Shown here: piece after piece, positions 1 through 8,820 of the stretch | Layout of the letters: each line of letters begins with the position of its first letter | How positions within the stretch are numbered: position 1 is the first letter of the stretch | NCBI GenBank assembly: GCA_038228295.1 | Contig: JBBRPH010000001.1 | Location: 159,231 to 223,230 of the forward strand | DNA length: 64,000 bases | Reading direction: 5' to 3' | From: JAICKM01 sp038228295 | GTDB lineage: Bacteria; Chloroflexota; Chloroflexia; QHBQ01; JAICKM01 | The notes under the pieces: model-generated | What the model saw: the letters and a program-made list of their open reading frames with translations, nothing else | Database searches by the model: none | Told to the model about the DNA's origin: nothing | Translations under genes and position numbers: made by a program

Positions 1-691
1 GATCAAGCGAGCGGTTGAGCGCGGTGGCGACGGCGTTAATACCGGCCAGTTCACGGGTGCGCCGTTCCAGGTCGCGATTGACATTACCGGCGTGGTTGTT
101 CAGAACGTAGAGTTCCTGGCTACGGCGCATCAGATCCTGCGCGGTCTCGCTAACCAACTGCACCAACGCCGCGTTTTCGATAGCCACCGCGCAAAGGGCG
201 GCAATCGCTTCCAGCAAGCGAGCTTCCTCGCCGGTAAACGGACGCTTGCGACTGTTAGAAATAATACCGATCAGGCGGTCCCCCACCACCATCGGCACGC
301 CAATCCAGCAATAGTCGCTATCTTCACCCGCCGGCAGGTTGGCTACTATACCCCGTTCGGCGCAAGCAGCGGCGTAACTGTCTACGCGCAGGGTACGCCG
401 TGTGTGGAGCACTTCGCGGTTAAGGCCGCGAATGATAGGCAGTGTTTGGCCGGGCAATACGGTTTGCACGCCACCCTGGAACCAGAGCACCGCGTCTACT
501 GTGCGCCCATTGTTGGCCGAACGCCCGATCCAAAAGTTCGCCGTGTCTAATACGCGCGAACACTGCTCGTAGATCGCCCAGTAGAGTTGATCGAGATCCA
601 GCACCGAGTTAATCGTGCAGGCAATCTCGGTCACGATGTCAAAGCCGGTGACGGTCGCCGGTGGGGGATCGATTGGCGGATCAGTATTCAT
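1..691 (-). CDS. GAF-domain protein, 3' end outside window
   Basis: The protein starts at the ATG on the minus strand at 691 and runs off the left edge, so about 230 residues are visible. Roughly residues 15-165 look like a GAF domain, with the pattern WIGVPMVVGDRLIGIIS followed by FTGEEARLLEAIAALCAVAIENA. After it comes a helical stretch rich in Arg, Glu and Leu that resembles the linker to another GAF or to a kinase module. GAF domains bind small ligands or mediate signalling. The output domain is not visible, so kinase, cyclase or regulator cannot be decided. No Shine-Dalgarno sequence precedes the ATG; a TATAAT box ends 8 nt upstream, which suggests a leaderless mRNA. Confidence 0.75.
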   Translation of the reverse strand, partial: MNTDPPIDPPPATVTGFDIVTEIACTINSVLDLDQLYWAIYEQCSRVLDTANFWIGRSANNGRTVDAVLWFQGGVQTVLPGQTLPIIRGLNREVLHTRRTLRVDSYAAACAERGIVANLPAGEDSDYCWIGVPMVVGDRLIGIISNSRKRPFTGEEARLLEAIAALCAVAIENAALVQLVSETAQDLMRRSQELYVLNNHAGNVNRDLERRTRELAGINAVATALNRSLD

Positions 692-699
692 TAGCGGCT

Positions 700-708
700 A
701 TTATAGCA
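700..708 (-). promoter_or_regulatory. Extended -10 box of the GAF gene
   Basis: On the minus strand the sequence reads TGC-TATAAT. Its last base is 8 nt before the ATG at 691. I find no convincing -35 box; the TGn extension may compensate. Transcription would begin at or within about 2 nt of the start codon. Confidence 0.5.
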
Positions 709-823
709 CAGCGGTCGGCAGGGCGTCGGCGGTTCTGCCGGCAAGCAACCGCAGCATTCCTGCCGGCCGTCTACGTGTCGAGATCACCTAAGCCCCGTAT
801 CCGCGCAGTCGAGATCGGCGTGC

Positions 824-853
824 TTGACCCCAAGCCGCGAAAGGGTGTATAGT
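824..853 (+). promoter_or_regulatory. Sigma-70-type promoter of the E1 gene
   Basis: TTGACC at 824-829 and TATAGT at 848-853 are separated by 18 bp. The predicted leader to the GTG at 975 is about 115 nt. The rest of the gap 692-974 shows no gene. Confidence 0.6.
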
Positions 854-974
854 AGCGCTATATGCCTGTCGTCGGAACCAGCCTGCACCCGTCTCACTGT
901 GGAGACGGTTTTGCCTCAATGTCGCGGCCCCGCTTGTTCCTCTGAGAATCCCGTAACGAACGGAGGATACGTCT

Positions 975-3239
975 GTGGTCCATTCTACGATTACGCGCCC
1001 GGCGCAATCCGGCGCGACCCCCGATCTGCCCGCCGATAGGCGGCACGGCTATTTTTCTACCCTGGCCGAAACCGTCTTCCCTTTAAGCGAAACCGATCTC
1101 GCCGAGCGGACACAGGGCCGGGCCGAGCTAGAAGGCTTGAGCGTGCAAGATCTGCTGGCCGCGTATGCCTGCATGAAGCTGTCACGTGAGATTGACAAGA
1201 TGGAGACGCTGCTCCACCGCTCCGGTAATCTGTGGTTCAGCATTGCCGGCGCAGGCAAAGAGGCGCTCAACGTGGCGGTCGGGATGCACCTGCGGGCCGA
1301 CGACATTAAATTCCCCTACTACCGTGACCATGCGCTGGCCCTGTGGTCGGGTATCACGATGCTCGACCTGCTACGCCAGGGCACAGCTTCGCGCTTCGAT
1401 CCGATGTCGGGCGGACGACAAATGACCAGCCACTTCGGCTCCCGCGAATACAACTACCCGACCGGCAGCACCATGACCGGTTCGCAGTGCCTGCCCGCCG
1501 CCGGACGCGCCGAGGCACTGAAGCTGGAGCGGGCGCTGGGCACCAAGGTCAGCGACTCCCTGCCCGATACTATTGTCTACACCTCGTTGGGCGACGGCAC
1601 CACCTCAGAAGGCGAAGTCGAAGAGGCGATCCGCGATGCGGTCCGCAACATGGTTCCGCTGCTGATCGTGATCGAAGACGACGAATGGGCCATCTCCACC
1701 CCGGTCGAGACCAACGTGCCGGGCGGCGATGTGGGCAAGATGTATCGCCAGTATGAGCACATCGGCCCCAACCACCACCTGGAACACATCACGGTAGACG
1801 GCACCGACTTTATCGCTACCTACCGAGCGGCGCGCGAAGCGGTAGCTTATCTACGCGCGGCCAAAGGGCCGGTATTGTTCCACGCCAAAGTGACCCGCCC
1901 GCTCAGCCACTCGTCTGCCGACACCCAGGCGTATTATCGTAGCGCCGCTGATCTAGCCGCCGAGGAAGCGCGCGACCCGATCACACGCATGGTGGCCCTG
2001 TTGGACGGCTTCGGCTTCGGCGCCGAGCGATTGGCCGAACTGGACAGCCTGATCCTGCGCGAAGTGCGCCAGGCCGCCAACACCGCCACCGCCGAACCGA
2101 AAATCGATCCCGACACCATCTTGAACCATATCACGGCCAGCCCGCTGCTGGTGAGTGTGAGTGATGTCCGACCGCGCGATGTGCCGCCCCCACCGAGCGC
2201 ACCCGATGCCGAGCGCATCCCAATGCGCGATATGATCAATCGCGTGCTGATCGAAGAGATGGCACGTAACGACCGCATCATCGTCTTCGGCCAGGATGTG
2301 GCAGATTACCCGCAGCCGGGCGACCACGAGGGGATGAAGGGCAAAGGCGGCGTGTTCCACGTCACGCGCGGCGTGGGCGCGGCTTACCCAGACCGCGTCT
2401 GGAATGCGCCACTGGCCGAGGCCACGATCCTGGGCACCGCGATGGGTTATGCAGCGGGTGGCTGGCTGCCGGTGATCGAGATCCAGTTCCGTGACTACAT
2501 CCACCCCGGCTGGCAGCAGTTGGTAGACGAAATCGCCACGCAGCGCTGGCGCTCCAACGGCACTTTCGCTTGCCCGATGGTGATCCGCGTGGCCTATGGG
2601 GACTACCTGGGCGGCGCGGGCGCGATCTGGCACAGCGAAGCGGCGGTCGGCCCAATTGCCCACTATCCGGGCCTGCGTGTGGTGGTGCCCGGTACCGCCG
2701 CCGATGCCGCCGGCTTGTTGCGCGAAGCAATGGCTTCCGGCGATCCGGTCGTCTTCCTAGAGTGCAAATCGCAGTATGAAGCACACCCGGCCCGCTCACC
2801 CTATCCCGGTGCAGACTACAGGATACCCTTCGGCGTAGCACGCAAGCATCAGGAAGGCGAAGACCTGACCATCGTGACCTACGGCAATCTGTTGCCGCGC
2901 GCCACGGTCGCCGCCCAGCGCCTGGAAGACGAACTGGCCGTCTCCTGCGAGATCCTAGACCTCCGCACTGTGGACGCCGGCTATGACCGCAACGCCATCC
3001 TGGAGTCGATCCAAAAGACGGGCCGCGTACTGGTGGCTGATGAAGACCGGCCGATGGGCGGCTTCGGCGGCTCAGTGGTCGCCGATATCGCCACCCAATG
3101 GTCGCATCTGCTGAAAAGCCCGATTGGCCGCGTCTGCCCGAAGTTCACGCGCGTCTCCTACGGTCCCGTCGGCGAAAAGGCGATCATGCCTAGCCCTGAC
3201 AGCGTGTTTGAAGAAGCCAAGCGCATTCTAGGTCTATAG
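975..3239 (+). CDS. Fused 2-oxoacid dehydrogenase E1 (alpha-beta), TPP-dependent
   Basis: This 754-residue protein joins both subunits of a thiamine-diphosphate E1. Residues about 55-345 are the alpha part, with the GDG of the TPP motif at 206-208. Residues about 415-754 are the beta (transketolase-like) part, starting with PMRDMINRVLIEEM. E1 decarboxylates a 2-oxoacid (pyruvate or a branched-chain acid) and transfers the acyl group to E2; the substrate cannot be read from sequence. No E2 or E3 gene is nearby. Where the TPP motif usually ends in an Asn pair, this protein has Asp235-Asp236 in IEDDEWAIS, which is unusual. The GTG start at 975 is chosen because GGAGG lies at 962-966; a good promoter lies at 824-853. 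Confidence 0.88.
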   Translation: MVHSTITRPAQSGATPDLPADRRHGYFSTLAETVFPLSETDLAERTQGRAELEGLSVQDLLAAYACMKLSREIDKMETLLHRSGNLWFSIAGAGKEALNVAVGMHLRADDIKFPYYRDHALALWSGITMLDLLRQGTASRFDPMSGGRQMTSHFGSREYNYPTGSTMTGSQCLPAAGRAEALKLERALGTKVSDSLPDTIVYTSLGDGTTSEGEVEEAIRDAVRNMVPLLIVIEDDEWAISTPVETNVPGGDVGKMYRQYEHIGPNHHLEHITVDGTDFIATYRAAREAVAYLRAAKGPVLFHAKVTRPLSHSSADTQAYYRSAADLAAEEARDPITRMVALLDGFGFGAERLAELDSLILREVRQAANTATAEPKIDPDTILNHITASPLLVSVSDVRPRDVPPPPSAPDAERIPMRDMINRVLIEEMARNDRIIVFGQDVADYPQPGDHEGMKGKGGVFHVTRGVGAAYPDRVWNAPLAEATILGTAMGYAAGGWLPVIEIQFRDYIHPGWQQLVDEIATQRWRSNGTFACPMVIRVAYGDYLGGAGAIWHSEAAVGPIAHYPGLRVVVPGTAADAAGLLREAMASGDPVVFLECKSQYEAHPARSPYPGADYRIPFGVARKHQEGEDLTIVTYGNLLPRATVAAQRLEDELAVSCEILDLRTVDAGYDRNAILESIQKTGRVLVADEDRPMGGFGGSVVADIATQWSHLLKSPIGRVCPKFTRVSYGPVGEKAIMPSPDSVFEEAKRILGL

Positions 3240-3347
3240 GCAGCAGACAGCAGGTAGCAGGAGACGATGCAGAGCGACAGGGCTAGTAGGGTAGCAGGAG
3301 ATTTGTTGTCTTTGTTGGCTTCTCCTGCTACCTGCTGCCTGCTGCCT
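3238..3347. repeat. Long inverted repeat made of 7-bp units (GYAGCAG)
   Basis: The left arm 3238-3264, which includes the stop codon of the E1 gene, matches the reverse complement of 3321-3347 at 26 of 27 positions. The arms are built of units such as GCAGCAG, ACAGCAG and GTAGCAG. A second left arm, 3290-3301, is a perfect 12-bp match to 3321-3332 and would compete for the same right arm. The structure fills the gap before the response-regulator gene. Confidence 0.75.
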
Positions 3348-3370
3348 GATACCTCGTGTGGGGAACAACC

Positions 3371-4129
3371 GTGACCATCCCGGCAACGTCCGATGCGCCG
3401 CGCGCCACTGTGCTAGTGGTAGATGATGAGCAGACCCTGCGTGATACGCTGGAATACAACCTGCGCCGCGAAGGCTATCATGCCTTGACCGCCGCCGATG
3501 GGCCGAGCGCGCTGGAAGTCGCCCGTCGTGAACGGCCCGACCTGATCATCCTCGACATCATGCTGCCCGGCATGAGTGGCTTCGAGGTCTGCCGCGCCTT
3601 GCGCCGCGATCTCCGCACGCCCATCTTGATGCTGTCGGCGCGCGAAGACGAGATCGACAAAGTGCTGGGCCTCGAACTGGGCGCGGATGACTACCTGACC
3701 AAGCCGTTCGGCCTACGCGAATTGTTGGCCCGCGTCCATGCATTGCTACGGCGCAGCGAAGTCCCTGCCCCGCCGACTACGGCCGCCGGGGATATAGAGA
3801 CGGAGCCGGTGGTGCTGCTGGCCGGCGACTTGCGGATCGACCCCGCGCGCCGCACGGTGATGCGCACCGGACAGTCAATCCCGCTCAAGCCCAAAGAGTT
3901 TGACCTGCTGGCGTTCCTAGCCGCACATCCCGGCCAAGTTTTCACTCGAGAGACGCTGCTTGATCGAGTGTGGGGCTACGACTTTGTCGGCGGCACCCGC
4001 ACGGTAGATGTCCATATCCGTTGGCTGCGGACTAAGCTGGAGAGCGACCCTGCGAACCCGCTCTGGATCGGCACGGTCTACGGCGTAGGCTACCGCTTCA
4101 ATGCGCCCGAACGCAACGGGCCGGCGTGA
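3371..4129 (+). CDS. OmpR/PhoB-family response regulator
   Basis: A receiver domain comes first (VLVVDDEQT, phospho-acceptor Asp in LIILDIMLPG, conserved Lys in LTKPF), then a winged-helix DNA-binding domain ending in TVDVHIRWLRTKLE and GVGYRF. This is the layout of PhoB/PhoP regulators, which act as transcription factors after phosphorylation by the partner kinase. The partner is the next gene, only 3 bp downstream. An in-frame GTG at 3356 would add five residues, but the GTG at 3371 has GGGGA about 6 nt upstream and is preferred. The target genes are unknown; a phosphate role is only by analogy. Confidence 0.9.
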   Translation: MTIPATSDAPRATVLVVDDEQTLRDTLEYNLRREGYHALTAADGPSALEVARRERPDLIILDIMLPGMSGFEVCRALRRDLRTPILMLSAREDEIDKVLGLELGADDYLTKPFGLRELLARVHALLRRSEVPAPPTTAAGDIETEPVVLLAGDLRIDPARRTVMRTGQSIPLKPKEFDLLAFLAAHPGQVFTRETLLDRVWGYDFVGGTRTVDVHIRWLRTKLESDPANPLWIGTVYGVGYRFNAPERNGPA

Positions 4130-4132
4130 GCC

Positions 4133-5929
4133 ATGTTGTCACGCACCTGGGTTCGTATCGCGCTCAGTTACATTATCTTGGTCCTAGTCACGGCCGGCTT
4201 GCTCGCGGTGTTGCTGGGCGATCGAGCCCAACAACAGGCGGAGGAAAGCCTGACCGCCCGCCTAACCGATCAGGCGCGCGTCATTGCCTATAGCGCCACA
4301 CCCCTGCTAATCGATCCCGCTACCCCGGTTAGTGCCACGCAAGCCCTGGCGACCGAAATGGCGGCCCGTCTGGATACCCGCATCACCTTCATTCGCACCG
4401 ACGGCCGCGTAATAGCCGACTCGGAAAGCGATCCCTTCACGATGGAGAACCACGCTGGGCGGCCCGAAGTGATAGGCGCATTAACAAACCCCGGCACCCC
4501 CGCCAGCGCGTCACGCCTCAGCGCCACAGTGCATCAGCAACTACGCTATGTTGCCCTGAGTGTCGCCGCGCCGGGTGGGCAGCCGGTCGGCGTAGTCCGC
4601 GTCGCCTATCCCCTGACCATCGTGGATCAGGCACGTACCGAGTTCTGGAGCGATTTAGCCCGTATCGTAGCGCTAATCAGCCTACCGGCCGCCGTATTAG
4701 CCGCTTTGCTGGCCCGCTCGATTGTCGGACCGCTGTCGGAGTTACGGGCCACCGCCTATCGATTGGCCCGCAACGATTTGGATGCACGTGCCCCGGTGGG
4801 GAGCGGTGAAATCGGTAGCCTCGGCCATGCCTTCAACACCATGGCCGCCCGCCTGAGTCAGACGATCCACGAACGTACCAGCGAGCGCAATCGCATCGCG
4901 GCGGTGCTGAACTATATGCACGACGGCATTGTGCTAACCGATAGCACGGGCGTGGTAACAGGCATCAATCCCGCCGCTGCCGCTCTGCTGGCGGTGCGTG
5001 CCGAACAGGCAGCCGGCCGCACCGCTATCGAACTGAGCCATAGCCATGAATTACACGCCGCGCTGCACGCCACCCTAGCGACGGGCAGGAGTCGGCGGCT
5101 CGAACTCGATCTCAATACGCGCCGCGTGGCCGCCGTCGTCACCGCCGTACCCGACCCTGATACCGACGGCCCCACCGGGATGCTCATGCTGCAAGACGTG
5201 ACAGATCTACGCCGACTGGAACGCGCCCGGCGCGATTTTGTCGCTAATATCGGTCACGAACTGCGCACCCCGCTTGCCTCGATTAAACTGCTGGTCGAAA
5301 CGCTGATGACCGCCGTCCATGACGACCCGGATGCCGCCGCCGGTTTCCTACAACGGATTGATGTCGAACTCGACGGCTTGACGCAACTCGTGCGCGAACT
5401 GCTGGAACTCTCCAAAATTGAGTCGGGCCAGATTACGCTTAAACTAGCGCCGGTTGCGGTACCGGCGCTACTGGACCACGCCGCCACACGGCTGCGCGCC
5501 CAAGCGGAACGGGCGGGGCTGACGCTCACCGTAGAGGCCACAGGAGACTTGCCGTGCGTCGCCGCCGACGCGGATCGCATTGGGCAAGTGTTGGTCAATT
5601 TGCTACACAACGCGATCAAGTTCACCCCGCAGGGCAGCATCCTGCTGACTGCTGCGGCTGAGGCAGACACCGTCCGCATCGCCGTCACCGATACGGGCAT
5701 CGGCATCCCGCCCGACGATTTGCCGCGCATCTTCGAGCGTTTCTACAAAGTGGACAAGGCGCGGGCCGGCCACCGTGGCGGCGAAGGCGGCACCGGCTTG
5801 GGCCTCGCCATTGCCAAGCACCTGATCCAAATTCACGGCGGGCACATCTGGGCCGAAAGCCCACGCAGCGGCGGCACCACGGTCGCCTTCACCCTGCCCA
5901 CAGCGCAATGCGTGGGCATCGGCGATTGA
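4133..5929 (+). CDS. PhoR-like membrane sensor histidine kinase
   Basis: The protein has 598 residues. A transmembrane helix lies near residues 10-28, then an extracytoplasmic sensor segment to about 175, then a second helix (about 180-200). A HAMP linker follows (about 200-255), then a PAS-like domain (about 265-355), HisKA with the phospho-accepting His375 in NIGHELRTP, and a HATPase_c domain with NLLHNAIKF, DTGIGIP and GTGLGLAI. This is the full PhoR-type architecture. It is co-transcribed with the response regulator, three bases apart, and should phosphorylate it. The signal sensed is not visible. Confidence 0.93.
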   Translation: MLSRTWVRIALSYIILVLVTAGLLAVLLGDRAQQQAEESLTARLTDQARVIAYSATPLLIDPATPVSATQALATEMAARLDTRITFIRTDGRVIADSESDPFTMENHAGRPEVIGALTNPGTPASASRLSATVHQQLRYVALSVAAPGGQPVGVVRVAYPLTIVDQARTEFWSDLARIVALISLPAAVLAALLARSIVGPLSELRATAYRLARNDLDARAPVGSGEIGSLGHAFNTMAARLSQTIHERTSERNRIAAVLNYMHDGIVLTDSTGVVTGINPAAAALLAVRAEQAAGRTAIELSHSHELHAALHATLATGRSRRLELDLNTRRVAAVVTAVPDPDTDGPTGMLMLQDVTDLRRLERARRDFVANIGHELRTPLASIKLLVETLMTAVHDDPDAAAGFLQRIDVELDGLTQLVRELLELSKIESGQITLKLAPVAVPALLDHAATRLRAQAERAGLTLTVEATGDLPCVAADADRIGQVLVNLLHNAIKFTPQGSILLTAAAEADTVRIAVTDTGIGIPPDDLPRIFERFYKVDKARAGHRGGEGGTGLGLAIAKHLIQIHGGHIWAESPRSGGTTVAFTLPTAQCVGIGD

Positions 5930-6056
5930 AGGGCACGGCAGCCGGAAGAGCGCAGGCTACGCAGGCGTCCGGCCTGGGTAACCGCAATAAAGGCAGCGGC
6001 TGACACGCTCTCCCCCGCCGGGTCGGCCCCAAGCCCTTTCCACGCCGGCCCACTTC

Positions 6057-6065
6057 TGGTACAAT
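6057..6065 (+). promoter_or_regulatory. Extended -10 box upstream of the DUF1385 gene
   Basis: TGG-TACAAT ends at 6065, 45 nt before the GTG at 6111. No clear -35 box is present. GAGGA at 6095-6099 could serve as the ribosome-binding site, although 11 nt is a long spacing. Confidence 0.4.
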
Positions 6066-6110
6066 AAGACAAATCCGTAATTATGGTAACTTGTTGAGGA
6101 TGACTGAAAC

Positions 6111-7100
6111 GTGGCAAAGTTCTACTACGGCGGACAGGCGGTTATCGAAGGCGTGATGATGCGCGGGCGGACGCACATGGCCGTGGCTGTGCGCGCTGCC
6201 GACGGCAGCATTATCGTCCACGATGAAGCATTGCCGGCGGCGATGAACCGCTGGGCGCGCGTGCCGTTGGTGCGTGGCGTGGCCCTACTCTGGGAAAGCC
6301 TAGCGCTGGGGGTGCGGAGCCTGCGCTTTTCGGCGGCGGTTGCGGCGGCCGGAGAAGCCGCCGCCCAGACCGGCGGCACGGCCGTGCCCCTAGACGCAAC
6401 TGCGCGTGCCGCGCTGATGAACGAAGCCGGTATAGGCGTGCAGGCGGCGATGGCGACCTCGCTGTTGTTTGGCGTGGGGCTATTTTTCGTGCTGCCGCTG
6501 TTGCTCGTCGGCTGGGCCGACCGCTGGATCGGCTACGCCTGGATCAGCAACCTGCTCGAAGGCGCAATCCGGCTGGCCCTGTTACTCGGCTATCTGACGG
6601 TGATCGGGCGCGTGCCGGAAATCGCGCGCGTGTTCGGCTACCACGGAGCCGAACACAAAAGCATCAACGCCTACGAAGCCGGCCTGCCGTTGGTCCCCAC
6701 CGAGGTGCAGCGCTGCCCAATCATCAACCCGCGCTGCGGCACCACGTTTCTGCTTATCGTAGTGGTGTTGTCCACCGGGCTATTTGTGCTGCTGGGCCAC
6801 CCGCCGCTGATCTTGCGCGTGCTATCGCGCATCGTGTTAGTGCCACTGGTAGCGGCGGGGGCCTACGAGGGCATCCGCTGGGCCGCCGACCATTATGCCA
6901 ATGGCTTGGTGCGCGCCGTTTTAGCGCCCGGTTTGGCCTTGCAACGGCTGACCACACGCCCCCCGAGCGACGAGATGGTGCTGGTGGGCTGCGCGGCCCT
7001 GGCTCGCGTGTTGGAACGCGACGGAGTGCCGGCTGCCCTCGCCCCCAGTCTCGTCCCACCGCCGAGTAGGGAGCTAGTACAGCCGCGCACATTATCCTAG
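6111..7100 (+). CDS. DUF1385 family membrane protein (YqhQ-like)
   Basis: The N-terminus YYGGQAVIEGVMMRG and the central EHKSINAYEAG followed by CPIINPRCGTTFL are hallmarks of the DUF1385/YqhQ family. Several hydrophobic segments lie between about residues 105 and 255, so it is a polytopic membrane protein. The biochemical role of the family is not established. The 329-residue length is normal. The start is a GTG with a rather distant GAGGA ribosome-binding site. The gene stands alone between the two-component pair and the GTPase cluster, and each neighbour has its own promoter. Confidence 0.88.
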   Translation: MAKFYYGGQAVIEGVMMRGRTHMAVAVRAADGSIIVHDEALPAAMNRWARVPLVRGVALLWESLALGVRSLRFSAAVAAAGEAAAQTGGTAVPLDATARAALMNEAGIGVQAAMATSLLFGVGLFFVLPLLLVGWADRWIGYAWISNLLEGAIRLALLLGYLTVIGRVPEIARVFGYHGAEHKSINAYEAGLPLVPTEVQRCPIINPRCGTTFLLIVVVLSTGLFVLLGHPPLILRVLSRIVLVPLVAAGAYEGIRWAADHYANGLVRAVLAPGLALQRLTTRPPSDEMVLVGCAALARVLERDGVPAALAPSLVPPPSRELVQPRTLS

Positions 7101-7163
7101 CGCAACGTAGTCCGTCCCTCGCCGGCGGGAATGGGTCAAGAAGTTAGGGCAAGCGGTAGCTTG

Positions 7164-7192
7164 TTGACCGCCGCCGGGGTTCAGGGTATAAT
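7164..7192 (+). promoter_or_regulatory. Sigma-70-type promoter of the PATAN-GTPase-roadblock cluster
   Basis: TTGACC at 7164-7169 and TATAAT at 7187-7192 are separated by exactly 17 bp. It lies 54 nt before the ATG at 7247 and probably drives the three genes that follow. Confidence 0.7.
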
Positions 7193-7246
7193 AGGCAACA
7201 GCGATACCCCCACGGCAAGGGGGCCAGCGGAGAGGGTGCGAGCCGC

Positions 7247-8209
7247 ATGGCGCTCGTCGGCAATCTGAGAGACTTCGGCCTGTCCGATTTTCTCTACTTG
7301 GTGGACCGAGGCTATAAGACCGGGATGCTGGTCTTGCAGCGGCCCGGTGATCAGGCACGCCTGTTTTTTCAAAACGGCAAACTGGTTTACGCCATCCAGA
7401 ATGCTACCGAAGATCGCTTGGGTGACTTGCTGTTACGGGCAGGGAAAATCAGTCCGCAGCAGCGTAATTATGCAGTGCAGTTGCAACAAACCGTCGCCAG
7501 TAATAAGCCGCTGGGCCTGATCCTCGTCGAACTGAACTACATTACCCGTGAGGGGATTATTCGCACGGTGCGGACGCAGATCGAAGAGACCGTCTATCGC
7601 CTATTTTCGTGGACCGAGGGCGATTTCCGCTTTGAGCCGGATGTGAAGCCGCCGCGGGAGAGCGTGACGATCCCCCTGAGTATTGAAAACGTGATCATGG
7701 AAGGCGTGCGGCGCATTGATGAGTGGTCGCGCATTCGCGACCGTATCCCGACGCTGGATGTGATCGTCAAATTCGCCGACCAGCCGACTGAACGGGCCAA
7801 AGGGGTCAACCTGACCCCCGATGAATGGCGCGTCTTCGCCCGTATTAACGGGTTGGACAATATCGCCGCCGTCGCGCAATTGACCAACCTAAGCGAGTTT
7901 GATGTCTGCCGCATCATTTACGGCTTTATCCAGGCCGGTCTGGTCGAAGTAGCACGGAGCCAGGTATTGGTGGCCCCCGAAGTGCAGTCGCGGGTGCGGG
8001 CGCTGGTGGAAGAAAGCGGCGGTAACGTAGAAGCCTTTAACGCGGCGGCGACCGAGAGCCGGCTCTTGGAGGCCACCCCCGCCGGCGAAGTAGCGGTCGC
8101 GATCGGCACAGCGGCCGGCGGCGTGAGCGGATCGCCGCCGGGTGCGGCCAGTGTCGGGGCGCGACGCGGAGTCATCTTCCGCATCATTGATCGCATTCGG
8201 CGCATCTAG
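7247..8209 (+). CDS. PATAN-domain (DUF4388) protein
   Basis: Residues about 1-105 match the DUF4388/PATAN pattern: GNLRDFGLSDFLYLVDRG, then TGMLVLQR, RLFFQNGKLVYA and LGDLLLRAGKIS. PATAN domains occur in regulators and adaptors linked to small GTPases and two-component systems. Residues about 105-240 contain a second helical region, and the C-terminal 70 residues are Ala/Gly-rich and end in a basic tail (FRIIDRIRRI). No catalytic residues are visible. It is the first gene of a cluster with an MglA-like GTPase (18 bp downstream) and a roadblock protein, which suggests an adaptor or effector for that switch. That role is inferred from position only. Confidence 0.8.
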   Translation: MALVGNLRDFGLSDFLYLVDRGYKTGMLVLQRPGDQARLFFQNGKLVYAIQNATEDRLGDLLLRAGKISPQQRNYAVQLQQTVASNKPLGLILVELNYITREGIIRTVRTQIEETVYRLFSWTEGDFRFEPDVKPPRESVTIPLSIENVIMEGVRRIDEWSRIRDRIPTLDVIVKFADQPTERAKGVNLTPDEWRVFARINGLDNIAAVAQLTNLSEFDVCRIIYGFIQAGLVEVARSQVLVAPEVQSRVRALVEESGGNVEAFNAAATESRLLEATPAGEVAVAIGTAAGGVSGSPPGAASVGARRGVIFRIIDRIRRI

Positions 8210-8227
8210 TCGGGGAGGCTCTAACGG

Positions 8228-8761
8228 GTGCATACGGTCAAAATGGTCATCACTGGCGCGGTCAATTCCGGTAAAAGCCAGTTTATTCGTAGCATCAGCG
8301 AAATCGAAGTCGTGTCCACCGAGCGTAAGGCGACCGACGAAGAAACGCGCCGGCTGAAAAAAGAGACGACCGTGGCAATGGACTTCGGGCGCATCGCGGT
8401 GGCCGAGGATATTGTGCTGCACCTGTTCGGCACTCCCGGCCAGCGCCGCTTCGACTTTATGTGGGAGATCCTGTCCGAAGGGATGCTGGGCCTGGTCGTG
8501 CTGGTGGACAGCACGCGGCCCGACACGTTCCGCGAAACGTTGCGGATTATCGACTTTTTTAATTCGTATCGGCCAATGCCCTATGTGGTCGCGGCCAATA
8601 AACAAGACGAACCGGATGCCTGGAAGCCCGACGAGGTGCGGTTGGCCTTGCGCCTGCCGCGCGAAATCAAGGTCATTCCTTTGGTCGCCCGCGACCGCGA
8701 GCAAGTCAAAAACGTACTGTTGGAACTGCTCTATACGATCCTGGCGGTGGCCGAAGAGTAA
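8228..8761 (+). CDS. MglA-like small Ras-family GTPase
   Basis: The 177-residue protein has the P-loop GAVNSGKS at residues 10-17, the G3 motif GTPGQ at 68-72 and the G4 motif NKQD at 124-127. It is a single-domain prokaryotic Ras-like GTPase of the MglA/COG2229 type. Such proteins act as GTP-controlled switches, for example in cell polarity and motility. G3 is GTPGQ rather than DTAGQ, as is common in this bacterial group. The GTG start has GGGAGG at 8211-8216. The roadblock protein downstream is the likely GTPase-activating or scaffold partner, by analogy with MglB. Confidence 0.88.
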   Translation: MHTVKMVITGAVNSGKSQFIRSISEIEVVSTERKATDEETRRLKKETTVAMDFGRIAVAEDIVLHLFGTPGQRRFDFMWEILSEGMLGLVVLVDSTRPDTFRETLRIIDFFNSYRPMPYVVAANKQDEPDAWKPDEVRLALRLPREIKVIPLVARDREQVKNVLLELLYTILAVAEE

Positions 8762-8820
8762 GGTGACGCGGCCCCCATCAAGCACAGCGCTGCCCCCGAC
8801 CTGGGGCGAGGAGAAGCAAC

